Below are positions 1 through 11,188 of a stretch of DNA of 64,000 nucleotides, one piece after another; position 1 is the stretch's first letter, and each line of letters starts with the position of its first letter. The translations under genes and the position numbers were made by a program. The DNA comes from Opisthorchis felineus (Eukaryota; Platyhelminthes; Trematoda; Opisthorchiida; Opisthorchiidae), in assembly GCA_004794785.1 (NCBI GenBank), contig SJOL01008692.1, forward strand, positions 1,527,939 to 1,591,938, read 5' to 3'. A model generated the notes under the pieces. It was not told where the DNA came from, made no database searches, and saw only the letters and a list, made by a program, of their open reading frames with translations.

Positions 1-609
1 TAAAATTCTGCTCAGTTGGAGGGGAGTTTTACCCTTTGTCTCTTTCCGTGGGAATCGGCTTGTCAGGAACTTCATGAAATTCGTGGTAAATTGAACGGTC
101 AGCCAGTTTTGAATCAAAATTATAGTTTTAATCCTGGAAGATCAGAGGCAGAAACACTTTCAATGTAGTTATTGACCTGTCCGACGAACTGCCAACGGTT
201 GCCCGGACAACTTCAGTTTTCGTACTTATTCAGTCGAAGTAAAAGCCGAAAATGGACTGTTCCGATTTTGCTTGAATACTCCCATAGTTTCAACAAGAAC
301 ACAGTGACGAACACTAATGTTTTAGGGATCTCGCCATCAGGTCAGTACGTATTTATGATGAAAACAATGAAATAATGAAACATACAGCTAAGATTGGCCA
401 CTAAATTAGAAAACGCGGAAACATGGAAGATTGGTTGTCAGTTCACTCCACGTCGAATCCAACTGGGTGCTGTGGGACGGTCTGGAGGGTTGTTGAGCGA
501 CTGCATCAGTCGATTCTTGTCACACGACTAAGGCAGACTCAGCGCCTGGGACAGTACATTATGACTTCAGAAATTCCACCTTCATTACTCGAGCGCTTCA
601 GACAGTTTG

Positions 610-885
610 TCAGCTGTCCATCACTTGTTCAGGTCTGGTCTTTTGTATTTTGCTCTCTGCTAGATTCAAGAGCTGCATTATCTTTCTGAAGTAGTCATCC
701 GTGTTCAGTAGTACCGGCTCTGTTATCAGTATGTCACTCCTCGTTAGCATAGCTCCTATTGCTTCCAGATGTTTCTTAATGAGAGGACTTCTGTGAACCA
801 TCTTAGCGTGACTGTACTGATAGATGCAATTAACCAGTTCGAAGGATTTGAGGTGGTCCAAGTTAGCCGTTGAAGTCGGAAAAAA
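610..885 (-). CDS. Possible coding exon, helical, unrecognised
   Basis: A minus-strand frame opens right after an in-frame TGA near 886 and ends at 610. It contains NLDHLKSFELVNCIYQYS, then SPLIKKHLEAIGAML and NTDDYFRKIMQLLNLAESK. The alternating hydrophobic pattern predicts four or five helices, loosely like a TFIIS-N/LEDGF integrase-binding-type bundle, but that similarity is weak and only by eye. It lies about 130 bp downstream of the frame at 1263-1014 on the same strand, so the two could be exons of one gene. No convincing acceptor was found. It may be chance or transposon sequence. Confidence 0.25.
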   Translation of the reverse strand, partial: FFPTSTANLDHLKSFELVNCIYQYSHAKMVHRSPLIKKHLEAIGAMLTRSDILITEPVLLNTDDYFRKIMQLLNLAESKIQKTRPEQVMDS

Positions 886-1013
886 TCACTAGTCTGTTCA
901 AATACTAAACTGCAATCGACCCTAGTGATTAAACCCCCAGTCGCATTCCATGAAGAACAAAGGTGTGTTCATGCCTCCCTGGACTTTCGTGGAAGTTGGC
1001 TCAGGCCTTTTCC

Positions 1014-1263
1014 TCACACAGGGTTTCGTTGAGCTTGAACCTTGTCAGCCTGTTTCACAGAAATACTTTCCACGTAAGATGTAAACTCCTGACGTTCATT
1101 GTCTGAAAGATCCTGTATGATGTTTAGTCTTTGGTTGGCTAGTCGTTGATACTCGCTGGGTTGTGCGTACAGTGTATCAATCTGACTGCGCGGATGCCGT
1201 TTCAGTGTGACGCCATCTGGTTGGATACGATTTCTGTGTAATTGCTTCCAGTAAGTGATTACA
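1014..1263 (-). CDS. Possible terminal coding exon, product unrecognised
   Basis: The minus strand has a TCAG acceptor-like site just above 1263. An open frame of 82 codons follows and ends in TGA at 1016-1014. The translation begins VITYWKQLHRNRIQPDG and contains DLSDNERQEFTSYVES, a hydrophilic, helix-prone composition that looks coding. It has no start codon, so it would have to be an internal or terminal exon. A weak GTTCAAG donor before the stop could instead join it to the frame at 885-610. I do not recognise the product. It sits between the inverted ends of the Penelope-like remnant, so it may be element-derived. Confidence 0.3.
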
Positions 1264-1479
1264 CTGACTCATCTGATTTGACTCTCCTGATCCCCGCTGT
1301 CTCCTCAAAGGAACTACTTTTGCCCTGTACTTTTAACGTACAATTCTAATTTGATTCCACATTTTAACGTCAAACCGACGAAGTCCCCGTGGGCTCTCCT
1401 CTTTGTCCCCTGTTGAGTGACATTTTTATGGGTAAACTGGAACGTGGCCAACTGAATGGGGAGATTGGATGTCCTCACT

Positions 1480-2420
1480 TTTAGCGGCTGTACGTATGCC
1501 AGTATCAAGCAGCTCCGAAATGGACCCTCTACTGAACAACTTCAACCAAACACATTCCTCCATCCAGTTCACTTTTGAAACCGGAAGTGACAACACATTC
1601 CAAATCTTGGAGGTTAAATTAGTCAGACGATCCACGGTTTCAATTCAGAGATATGTTTACAGAAAGCACAATCGGAAGGGACAATACAACACCTCCATAG
1701 TTTTGTGCCACTGATGTTGAAACGAATCCTGACTTACACTATAAGGAACTGAGTGAGGCAAATTCGCTCTGCGGATACACTGGACTCTGAACCGAAGCAC
1801 ATAGCTAACTTGATCGGAGCCAACATTTATCCAGAGAGATTTACGACCAAGGGTATTTTCGAAAGCCTTATTCAACCGTCTATCACTACCGATGAAAAGA
1901 GACCAATCTGCTTGAGTCTACCCTATACAGACGGTCTGTTGGTACATCGTCAGTGGCCACTTGTTTCACACAATGCACGTTTTCGACTGCAAATCTGCGA
2001 TCTTGGTTTACAATTAACCCTTTGCTCAACTTAAATCTCAAAGACAAGATGCCAATCCTCACCAAGAATACTGTTATGTAGTCTTTCTCCTGCGTTCTTC
2101 AACGGAATACGCTGGACGCACGGTACGGCAATCTGATGAAGGAATACGCCAGTACCTCTTGCACATCAAAAGACTCAACGATTCAGCTAAAAGCTTAGTC
2201 GCATCACACGGTTGACACCGGTCACGTGCTCAATCCGGACGAGTCGTTTCGCGCCATCCACCGAGTACCCAATTGACTGTTAGTATCGATCCAACGGTCT
2301 GGATTGACTACGGCCGAGGCAGTCACAATACATTTGCGAAATCCGGTGCTATGCTGTCAAAATTATTCGTACGGGTGTTAAGTCTGCCGTGGTCATGTGA
2401 CACGAATCGATCGATGCAGT
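1480..2420 (+). pseudogene. Penelope-like RT C-terminus plus GIY-YIG endonuclease, decayed
   Basis: No single frame is open, but successive plus-strand frames give a collinear Penelope-like protein. About 1540-1680 reads SIQFTFETGSDNTFQILEVK followed by VYRK. About 1750-1930 reads IRSADTLDSEPKHIANL and then KRPICLSLPY. About 2105-2150 reads EYAGRTVRQSDEGIRQYL, the GIY-YIG-type motif. About 2215-2270 reads DTGHVLNPDESFRAIHRVP. It ends with LFVRVLSLPWS near 2400. In this family the RT domain is followed by a single-strand GIY-YIG endonuclease used for retrotransposition. Several frameshifts and stops make it non-functional, and the N-terminal RT part is missing. The element assignment rests on recognising conserved blocks by eye, not on a search. 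Confidence 0.6.
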
Positions 2421-2590
2421 CGCTCAATAAGCATACAGACGGTCCCACAGTATCCAATTCGAGGCGACGCTGAGTGCGCTGACAGTCTTCCATGTTTCTG
2501 CGTTTTCTAATTTAGTGACCAATCTCAGCTGTTTATTTCATTACTTACCCGTTTTTTAACATATCCTGACCCGACGATGAGATTTCGGAA

Positions 2591-4785
2591 GCACATATAT
2601 TCTTCAGTATGTTCTAGTTATGAATTTCGCACTCACTTTGGTTGCTGGCGCCAAGTATTTTTTTTTTTGAGGAGCATATTTTCATCGAGAATTTGCCGGG
2701 AAAATGGGAGGAAATTGCACCTGTACCTTGACACTTTAATTTTCAAAGGTTACGTGACATCTCTGAGTAATGCGCAGAGTTCATCGGTCGAGTTATGGAC
2801 AATTATCAGAATACGTCAAACCACACCAAGCTAAAGTACCCTGCCATGGACATATGTTGACTTTTCAGTTTGAACCAGATGCCCTATTTCAGTGCCGTCC
2901 ATGGTCCACGTTGAACGGTTGGTTATCTAAGTCATAACAAGCATGCTGCATTCACAGAATGGAAAGTGGGAACAACTACGTGCTCTGTTATGCGCAATTA
3001 AGTCTAACCTTGGTCAGTAAAGATAGATGAACGTCTGTTCACGTTTGTCTCACCAGAACGGTCCATAAGTCTAAGTTGGGAGCGAGCAGTTCCTGTTCTT
3101 ATGGAATTTGAGAGGAAGTGAAAAAGGACTTCCATTATTAAATAAAAAGCAACAACTAACCTCCATTGTCATCAGTGAAAGAAGTACTACTGTTTACCTG
3201 GAAAGCGTTTTCAACTCCGATTTTTCTCGTCAAAATGTATCAATATCCTGTCATGGCTGAAGTATAGAGGGACGAAGGAGTCCGTCGCTCTCTCTAGGTT
3301 TTAAATTCAGTGATGGTTTTTGGTTTTATCGGATATTTCAATCAGCAAGTTTTTATAGTCTATCCCGGAAAGCACTGCACAGCTGTCTTTTCTCTACTGA
3401 GAATAAGCAGTGTAACTCTCAACGATCTCTGAGGCCGTTTGAACTCGCTATTTTCCAGTTAGTAGCTGAATACCGCACCATTTGACCGCTAGTGGCCAGT
3501 CAACAGTGTGATTAGGCTGCACTTTAACAGAATATGGCGCGATAACCTTCCAGTCACTCAGCTCGCATCACGTGACCTGGGTCTAATCATCTCCTCGACG
3601 GAAGTCGTCTTACATGGAAGACCAACGCGCTTAATAGCTTTTTTCACTTCTGCACAGGTTAAATATAGTTCGTAGGTAGTGCAGACATTTTGAAGTTTCC
3701 ATAGAGATTTCATCCCGTAAATAGAGCCAATCTATTTCGGAAAGCTGTCCGACCTTTGGTGATTTTTCTTAACGACGCGCTATCCGGAGTTTATGCCAGT
3801 CCATAGAAAACATTAATCCAGTCTTAGCCCAGATGCCAAGATTCATGTCTCAGTACAAGTGGATGACAGGCATAATATCTGCAGGGAGTTTGAGGCTTGC
3901 TGGATTCAAATCGATGTCTGTCTAGGTGCATATGGTCTCCACTTAGAACCGGTAGTTTTCGGTCGAACGTCATCTTAGCCGAGATCACTGCTCTTCGAGG
4001 CGGTCATTTTCCGGTTATTCGTGGACTTTTAGTAACCTTGAAGAAGTTTTCGAAACTAGAGTGTGACAATGTGATGTATTTTCAAAGATTCACTGATCCG
4101 GGATTGAAATTGCAGATGTTGTACCTGAAAACTGAGACTAACATCTGATTTTGTAGCGGATGTATGGTGCGCCTATCGGTTAGGACGAACACAAACCGCA
4201 TAAGGCCTGACTGATCGATCAATTGTCACGTGAACAGCAGAAGGCTTAGTTAGACTCACATCCACATTTGAAGAGGGCCAACAGGAATTGTTCATCTACT
4301 TTCCTTCAAATGTTATCCCGTTTTGTGTGTGCTGAACCGGAAGCGCTAAAAGTAGACCATAGTTTTTCTAATCATTGACTAGCTGTCACTGACGAGTATA
4401 CCGAAGATACATCCCACTATGAACAGGTGGAACATGGGAAGAAGTCAAAACCTCAGAGAGAAACCAACACCGTTTTTCGGAAGATGACCTGCGTAATGTG
4501 GTAATTAACTGACAGAAGGCCAGTCAAACTGTCAAACACTTGTGGGAATACGAGACAATGTAATATCGTATTACTTCAGTATAAAGTTTGACGCTTGGTT
4601 AGCTTCACGCACACGAATAGTCAAACAAACGGTCAGTAGCTGACTGTCAATAAATGCTTTAATAGATCTTCGATGACATTTAGAACAACATCTCTTTACA
4701 GGAAACATACATATGATTGTGAAATGAAACTGCGGACATGAAATAAACAGCAGTTGTAGATTGGTGGCGCATTTGAATAAAACAA
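2591..4785. other. Intergenic, nothing recognised
   Basis: This stretch lies between the Penelope-like remnant and the slo1 stop codon. Open frames here are short and without recognisable motifs. The slo1 3' UTR must occupy the right-hand end. I saw no clear minus-strand AATAAA within the first 250 bp after the stop. Confidence 0.5.
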
Positions 4786-6197
4786 CTAGGAAGGGGATGA
4801 ACAATCTTGGGGTCGTGGTTCAAATGGACAGAGACAAAACACAAGGTCTGATCGATGCAGAAGAAATGAGTTGGGTGGGTTTGTGATCACATATCGATTA
4901 GTTACGTTCACAGGACCATATAACGGTTGAGAAAACAACCGCAAGTCACTTGGTTTAAGCATTGAGCTTTCGCGTTGCAGATGTAACGAAAACTTCCGGA
5001 GCATATCATCAACCGGTTGGGCTGAAGTGCTTAACCGTCGACCTCTCCCGGCTGGTTTAGACTGGGGAATGAGTGATTTTGAAGGCTGCACCAAAAGCCG
5101 CCGTTCTGTGACATTTTCCACAGTTAAACAACAGGCGCTGTCCAAATTGTGATCATTCTCATCAATATAATTGTTACGATAAATGCCTAGGCACAAAATA
5201 CCCCTTTCTCTGATAGCAAAACAGAATAGCTTGCCAAACGTGGACAGCGCACGGGTGTTTGGAAATCCGGGACGAAGAATTGGATCCATCACAGAAAGTT
5301 GGGCTACACGTGGTCGTTGTCGACTTTCCCAAAGACAGTATTGGCTTTTAGAGTGAATGACCGATCGATAAGGTGATCTGTCACTTTTGCCTTCCGTTTC
5401 TGGTCTCTCGTCAGTTTTACCGTAACCGTCTAGTCCACCACCCTCTGCAAGCCATTGTTCCAAGGCAGGTGTTACTCCACCCGTGATGAGGTGCCGTATT
5501 AGTGTCATGGCATTTCGGTCAAAGTAAGCAGTACTTGCCAGAACGTCTAACACAGAGGTTGTAAAAGCGATACCTTGAGCGAATGGAGCTGTCAAAGATG
5601 CAGGTACATGAGTCTCTCCAGACAATTTATCATCCGGATCCAAGTAGTGTATATTAGCATCTGCGGTGAGTTCAGTCAGCAAAGGAATCTCGGTCCCGAA
5701 ACGGCGGTAAGGAGTGGCAGTTGATAGATTATTTGGATTAAGTGGAGGAAATCGCATGCCTCGAATATTTAGAGAGCAAAGGACAACCTCTTTGTCCATC
5801 ATGTACGGATCATCTGTGCGCGCCTGTAGAGTTGATCCAAGAACGACACAAGAAGAACAAAACCGGATTCGGGCTGTTCTAAGGTCGACGCGCGACAGCG
5901 GACTTCCAGGGAGGCAATAGACATCAGGAAACTGATCAATATTTGGCCATTCACGCCTAAGATAGGTCTCATCACTCAAAATCACAATCGGTTTCAGTTG
6001 ATCAGTGTGAAAGTGACTTGCTCTTAAAGGCATCACAAATGAATGTAGACCCAACAAGGGTTTATCCTTGTCAGCCAAAATGCATAAAAGGATGTGGTTG
6101 ATCAGTTTTTTGCTTTTCCAGCCAGAGGGAGCCGTGCTTAGGTATTTGTGTAATAGACTGTCTTCGAAGTCACGTGAATCGCTGCAGTGATACATAC
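4786..6197 (-). CDS. slo1: slo1 exon 4 (RCK2, calcium bowl, stop)
   Basis: The last coding exon, 1412 bp, completes G918 and encodes residues 919-1387. The acceptor is TTTTTTCCTAG. It opens GMYHCSDS, the conserved T-G-M-[YF]-H start of RCK2, and continues with INHILLCIL, VMPLRASHFH and LPGSPLSRVDLR. The calcium-bowl region at residues 1099-1114 reads NIHYLDPDDKLSGETH and has lost most of the acidic run. SVLD...ALEQWLAEGG, RPRVAQLSVMD, GILCLGIYRN and RYVITNPPNSFLL follow. The protein stops 18 residues after LVFCL, without the long Ser-rich tail of insect and vertebrate Slo1. The stop is TAG at 4788-4786. RCK2 with RCK1 builds the cytosolic gating ring. Confidence 0.95.
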
Positions 6198-6639
6198 CTA
6201 GGAAAAAAGGTAAAAGTTAAACGATAAAGATCATTTGGCAAACAAACCCGGGATTTGGGGTGAGATATGATAACAAGTTATTCTTACTGTAAAAATATTC
6301 TCTATTGGAGATAGGAGGTGGTCACTTGCAGGACATACGCGCATTTGAATTACCAATACACGGATCTGAAAATGTTTTATTAATCAAAGCCTTCTTTGTC
6401 ACACCTCAGATTTTTCTGCCAGTTGGTGAGATCTTTTCTGGGAACACGAGAAATCTAACTCCTGCTTTGCGACATTGCTCCTAGAGAAGAAAAAACTGAG
6501 CCTTATGAGCCTTGTGTATTATATATCTATTTACTAACTCTACTGTTCTTTACGGCCTTTTTGACCGTGCGTAGTGATGCGACTGACCTTGAGATTCGTC
6601 ATAGCCCGAATACCATCAGATCAATTGAGTCCAATCTGT

Positions 6640-7015
6640 TGTTGAAGAGAATGTTGATAACTCGGGTAGGACAGATAGTCGTTGCTTCTTTCGATGAGCT
6701 TGGCAAGTTGGTTGCGAACGTTTCATCGCTACTCAAGGTGACCATCTGCCTTGAATCCAGTGGAGTCAGGGTCAGAACTCACTCCAGTAACGACCAACGG
6801 GTGAAAACAGGATAGATCGAGCCTACAGGCTGGGTGGACACCTGCTAATCAGAACACCAGTTAACAGGCTAACAGCACATATATTGTCACTTGCAAGCCA
6901 CCATCCGTCGCATAACTATTGATACACTGCTTCACATAGATGCGCTGATGATGTCAGCTAGATGAAACGTCTGCAACCAACTTGCCTAATTCAGGGAACG
7001 AAACAACGGACATAC
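6640..7015. mobile_element. Foldback repeat with divergent hammerhead-like arms (family B2, slo1 intron 3)
   Basis: The left arm near 6670-6740, read on the minus strand, and the right arm near 6940-7000 on the plus strand share GAAACG(T/C)(T/C).GCAACCAACTTGCC. The right arm has CTGATGA at 6945-6951, a 3-bp stem II (GUC/GAU) and GAAA at 6964-6967. The left arm has lost the CUGANGA box. The same inverted architecture recurs at 28225-28640 and 33050-33235. It is probably a Penelope-like terminal repeat derivative. Confidence 0.5.
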
Positions 7016-8544
7016 GAGTTCACTCTGGTGACCACGGTGTAAAGGCAGAGAAACGGATCAGACGAATGACTTTACTGCCAACGTAGACCGTCCATTGCGG
7101 AATCTGGAAAGCTAAAATAAGAAATATAGTTTTCCAAGAAAGCGGGTCAACTGATTTGGGGCGGTAGGGGGATAGAAAGAAAAGGGGAATTAAACATACT
7201 AATTTTCCGAGGAATACAGTGACCTTCGCCAAAATGGACCATCCCTGGAATCTAGCCAAGATGTTCCTCTGTGGGAAGTTTCCATTCCAGGGATCAACCA
7301 ACTACCTAGGTTTCGTGTGGCTTCCGAATGACTGTTTCTTCGTCCTGTTCAATATGTAATCCCCTCATAATGGGCAACAGGTATGGACTGGTACCAAATT
7401 TTCGTGGAATTTCATCAAGTCAAATGGTTACTGTGCGACTGTACTCGTGATCTTGAAATCAGTCTGTTCTTACCTATCATTCACCGTGTCATTTTCCTCT
7501 AAAATAACCTAGTGGTTATCCTCAGATTAAGTATCAATTGAAGAAATTCCTGATAAAACCAAGGTAGCAGACTGACCAGTTATTACTCCACTTTCCCATT
7601 GTCGAAAGCAACCCAGTAAAAGAGAGAATGATATTCATCTCGTGTCAGGTTTGCAGATAAAACATACAATCCGGCTTCTGAAATGGAATGTTGAACTTCC
7701 GACATTATCAAAACGACTGATTTATATTCATCATAGATAACCGACCTAAAAGTGGAATTCCTGGTTCAAACTGGGGCCACTTATTTGTATGGTGAATTCG
7801 GATGTCAAGCTCATTAGACATCAACGAAAATACTCAGTTGGATAAACCGGTGGAGTATTGCTTGGATTTCCATGGTCCATCGTAAACAGTATTTGCACTT
7901 CCTGACCTCTGAAGACAAGTGCTTCCTGGCGGGGAACAGTAGAATCGAAATTATCAAACATTCCTGGCCATTTTTCGGATTGGTTTCTCACCCATCAATC
8001 CAGTGGTAAAGTTCAGGAGACTGGGACAAAATTCCCCCTTTGGGAAGAGCAGTTATTATTTGGTGGGGGGGGACAACCGCATGGAGGAAAACCTTGGACC
8101 CAAGTTGGACAAACCTATTTTCAGGTTGTATTTGGTCATTCTTTTTTCGGCTGAAGTCACGGTTCTCTAATCTGCTGATCCGTTGCACTGTTTAGATCGC
8201 TGCCAAGTTTTTAGTAAGTCAGTTTGTGCAATTCGTCTACAATCAGTAATCAATCGTGTTCAAGTGTGATAAAATCAATTACACGCAAAACACTTGATTT
8301 ACCCGTGATCCATAAGATTAGTTTAGATCTAACCTGGAAATATTGTTGTTTTGTTGTACATATCGGAACCCAAGTACCCACGCCGCAACCTGGGAGACAA
8401 ACAGGGTGTGGAAATAGAATCCGCAACCTCTCTCCACTAACTTAGTTACCTCAGGCGCTGGCTCTTGAACTCCATACACAGTCCACCACTTCTCTGCCCA
8501 ACGGATCACGAATAGTTGAGTTACACTTCAGAAACATCGTAATT

Positions 8545-8900
8545 TTACAAATACATTCATTTGTCTACCAATTTGGTTTTGATGGGAGACTCACCCAGTT
8601 GAATCTCTCCTTTTAAGATTTTCTTGCGATATCTCAAATGCCGTACCGACTAAAACACGGAGTGGCCCGGTGCAACACATTCAGTTAAAAAAGAACATCA
8701 TAAACGGGAGATTCAGTTTAGTTCCAGGTGAGTCTTTCGTCAAAACCAAATAGGTAGACAAATGAGTATATTAGTCGAATTTTATGCAATTAGGGTTCAA
8801 GTAGAACATAGGGTTGACGGGAACTCAGGGACTGCGCCTACCTGATGGGTCCCAAGAAAAACGAAACCGGTCGTGGGCTGTCGAATAGCCTAATCTTACT
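8545..8900. repeat. Hammerhead repeat family A, inverted fragment plus near-full copy (slo1 intron 3)
   Basis: From 8620 to 8900 on the plus strand runs one unit of the repeat seen in tandem at 30525-31080. It includes GGTTCAAGTAGAACATA, the hammerhead region and GTGGGCTGTCGAA. Just upstream, 8545-8612 is a fragment of the same family on the minus strand. The plus unit's hammerhead at 8836-8878 keeps a perfect 6-bp stem I (GCCTAC/GTGGGC), GAAA and the GTC site. A9 is mutated (CTGATGG) and stem II is broken. Confidence 0.7.
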
Positions 8901-10204
8901 TTCTTCCGTATTAGTTCAAGCAAATGTTTTTGTGGACGGTGCAAATGCAACGAGCTGAAAGTATTTTTCTGTCAAACTGTAACCCTGTAGGTAAATAGAT
9001 TGGTCACAAAGGGTGTTGAACTCCAAGGCAAGATCAGAGTAGGTTGCGCATGCGGTTCACCCTAACTTTCCATTGACCATGTAGGTCACAGTTCTACAAT
9101 TATTCATGAAAACTCCTCATAGATACGAGCAATCGGAAGGCTCCCCCTCCGCCAACCCGGAGGACAACCCTCTCCATAAATAGGTCATGTTCTCTTACAG
9201 CAGATTGAGTACTTTTGCGATAAGCAAATTGCAGCCTCGATAAATTGTCATCGTGATTGATCAAATACCGGTCCATATAGGGACATATTTCCAACCGATG
9301 ATGTTGCACCCCAACGAAGAAAGACAACTCTGTGACCGATGGACCAACCAGTTACATTGGAAAGAGGTAGGTTACTCCCACCGTCAGGTTGTCTTGATCA
9401 GTGTTTACTGTGGCGCCATAAGCGATTCATGTTACTACTTGCCAGTGGCAGGCACACGCCTTTCTTTAGGTTTCCTGATTGCCTAAGCATATTACACCAC
9501 AAGTTCACGACCGTACATACAGGCCTTTGGTAGATCGTTTTGATTTCGTTTGTTTCCTGAGTGTGGGTGTGTGGTTTCAATTGCTTCCTGCTCACTTGTT
9601 CTCAAGCGTCAGCCAGCTGACACCTCTCCTCTGAGTAGTGCATCTTAAATATAAAGCGTCCGGAATCTCTTTGTGTTTCAGTTCAATAATTCTGTGCCTA
9701 AAAAGTCCTTGAACTTGCCCTACTGTTAAAATTGATAATTTGGAAAAAAGACACGGTAGGCAATTACCCAGAAGGACCAGTTGAGGTGCGTTTGTCCGAG
9801 GACAACTAACCGGAGGCCGGCTGTCCTAGAACCAAGAAGACGTCCAGAATGAAGCCGCTCTGATCACGTGACCATACGAGCTAAGGTACCTCCTTCGAGT
9901 GGTAGCATACCTAACTCCGCAATGCGGGAGATCAAACTGCGTCCATATATCACCATGCTCTAATCAAATTCTTCGACCGAATGGATCCCAAAGGATCGTT
10001 CTGAGTATCAAAACATAAATTGTTTGTTTGACAGTTATACACTACTTGTAAGAAAGTAGTAAGGCACGCAGGAAATTTTTTAAAGCAACCCGTTTGACTG
10101 CCTTGACCTTAATCAAATGACGCACATGTATGAATACATGTGACTACAAAATAAGACAAGAAATTTTCAATCAAATGGAAAAAAGCTTGGAACCGATTGA
10201 GAAG

Positions 10205-10655
10205 TCATCGTTTCAGAAGGGCGTGGTAAACAATCGGTAGTTTTTTAATGGGGCAACGTTTCGCTTTTGACACAAAAGCTTCATCAGGCCAAGTGAGCAC
10301 GTCACCAAATTGGCCAGGTTATAAAGCAGACGGAGAACCAATCAGTAAGTCCTCTTCAGGTTATCACACTAGCTCAGTGTTGAGTATCAATTAACGGTTC
10401 TTGTCAGTTAGTGTGGTTACCAAAATCTTGAATGGATAGGCTGGAGGAGTTTCAAGTTAGTTCTGATCGGCTCTTGTTCCTTAATCGTCCACTTCAGGGT
10501 GCTTCCATTGACGATTCACCGCGGGTGCCACTGGTAGATTTTCCTTGGTCTTCGTGGGCTTGTGAGCGTTGCGACAATTTAGTCGGGGGGAGAGGAAAGC
10601 GAAACGTTGCCCAATTACAAACTACCGATTGTTTACCAAGCCCTTCTGAAACAAG
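10205..10655. mobile_element. Inverted-repeat element with hammerhead (family B1, slo1 intron 3)
   Basis: The sequence from the AACGTTTCGC box out through CAATCGGTAG to GAAACG at 10209-10262 recurs inverted at 10596-10655, giving arms of about 55 bp around a 330-bp core. On the minus strand, which is sense to slo1, the left arm encodes a complete hammerhead core at 10290-10252: CTGATGA, a 5-6-bp stem II (GCTTTT/AAAAGC), GAAA, then CGTT. A near-identical arm at 47515-47600 adjoins a Penelope-like GIY-YIG gene end, so this is probably a Penelope-like terminal-repeat derivative. Confidence 0.65.
10252..10290 (-). ncRNA. Hammerhead ribozyme motif, family B1
   Basis: Minus-strand order: GGC (stem I), CTGATGA at 10287-10281, one unpaired A, GCTTTT / AAAAGC stem II with a 5-nt loop, GAAA at 10262-10259, CG, then TT with predicted cleavage after 10255, and GCC closing stem I. 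Helix III is the palindrome ACGU without a loop, so cleavage should need two copies. Stem I is only 3 bp, so activity of this copy is uncertain. Confidence 0.55.
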
Positions 10656-11188
10656 GAATTTTCTTCTTGCCTGATTACTGAAAACCTTCCAGATGAATTA
10701 CAAGTAGTTTGTACATCATGCTACTGGTGGAAGCCGAATTACTGCATCTCAGTTTTCCTGATAATGCCATGATTTAGGTTCCTGGTAAGAAACCCACCTG
10801 GTTTAGAACGATCGTGCCAAGCCGTGTTACAATCGCTTATCGCCATGACTCACAGAAGTTCCGAGTAAACCTTGAAAGATTTGAACTACAACCGTATTGC
10901 TTGCGACCTTCAGCAGCAAACACACGAGATATTTGTCAGTGAATCTATCACAGGGATGTATGTCTGGCTGTGCTGAATCTTCTGGCGAGAAGTTTGTACT
11001 TTATATATGGTATGACGCAGCACATCAAAAATTACCGTTTTAAAGTTAGGGTTTTCATGACACAGTTGTGACAAGTCGGCCTTCCAAAACCAAGCGGAAT
11101 GTGAACTGAAGCCAACCATATGGTGCACTTCACCAAGTCTCTTAGTTTGGAAAAGAATCACAACACATCCCATATCCTGCATCCTTAC

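Larger units (their letters stand above)
328..2590 (+). mobile_element. Penelope-like element remnant with inverted ends
   Basis: A block of about 190-210 bp at 328-540 recurs in reverse complement at 2395-2590. Shared stretches include one ending in the AATTAGAAAACGC region and a GAGCGACTGCATC segment. Between them, plus-strand frames at 1480-2420 match the C-terminal half of Penelope-like retroelement proteins. Penelope-like elements are known to carry direct or inverted terminal copies. An alternative is two independent 3' fragments in opposite orientation around host sequence, because minus-strand exon-like frames lie between them at 610-1263. Confidence 0.55.
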
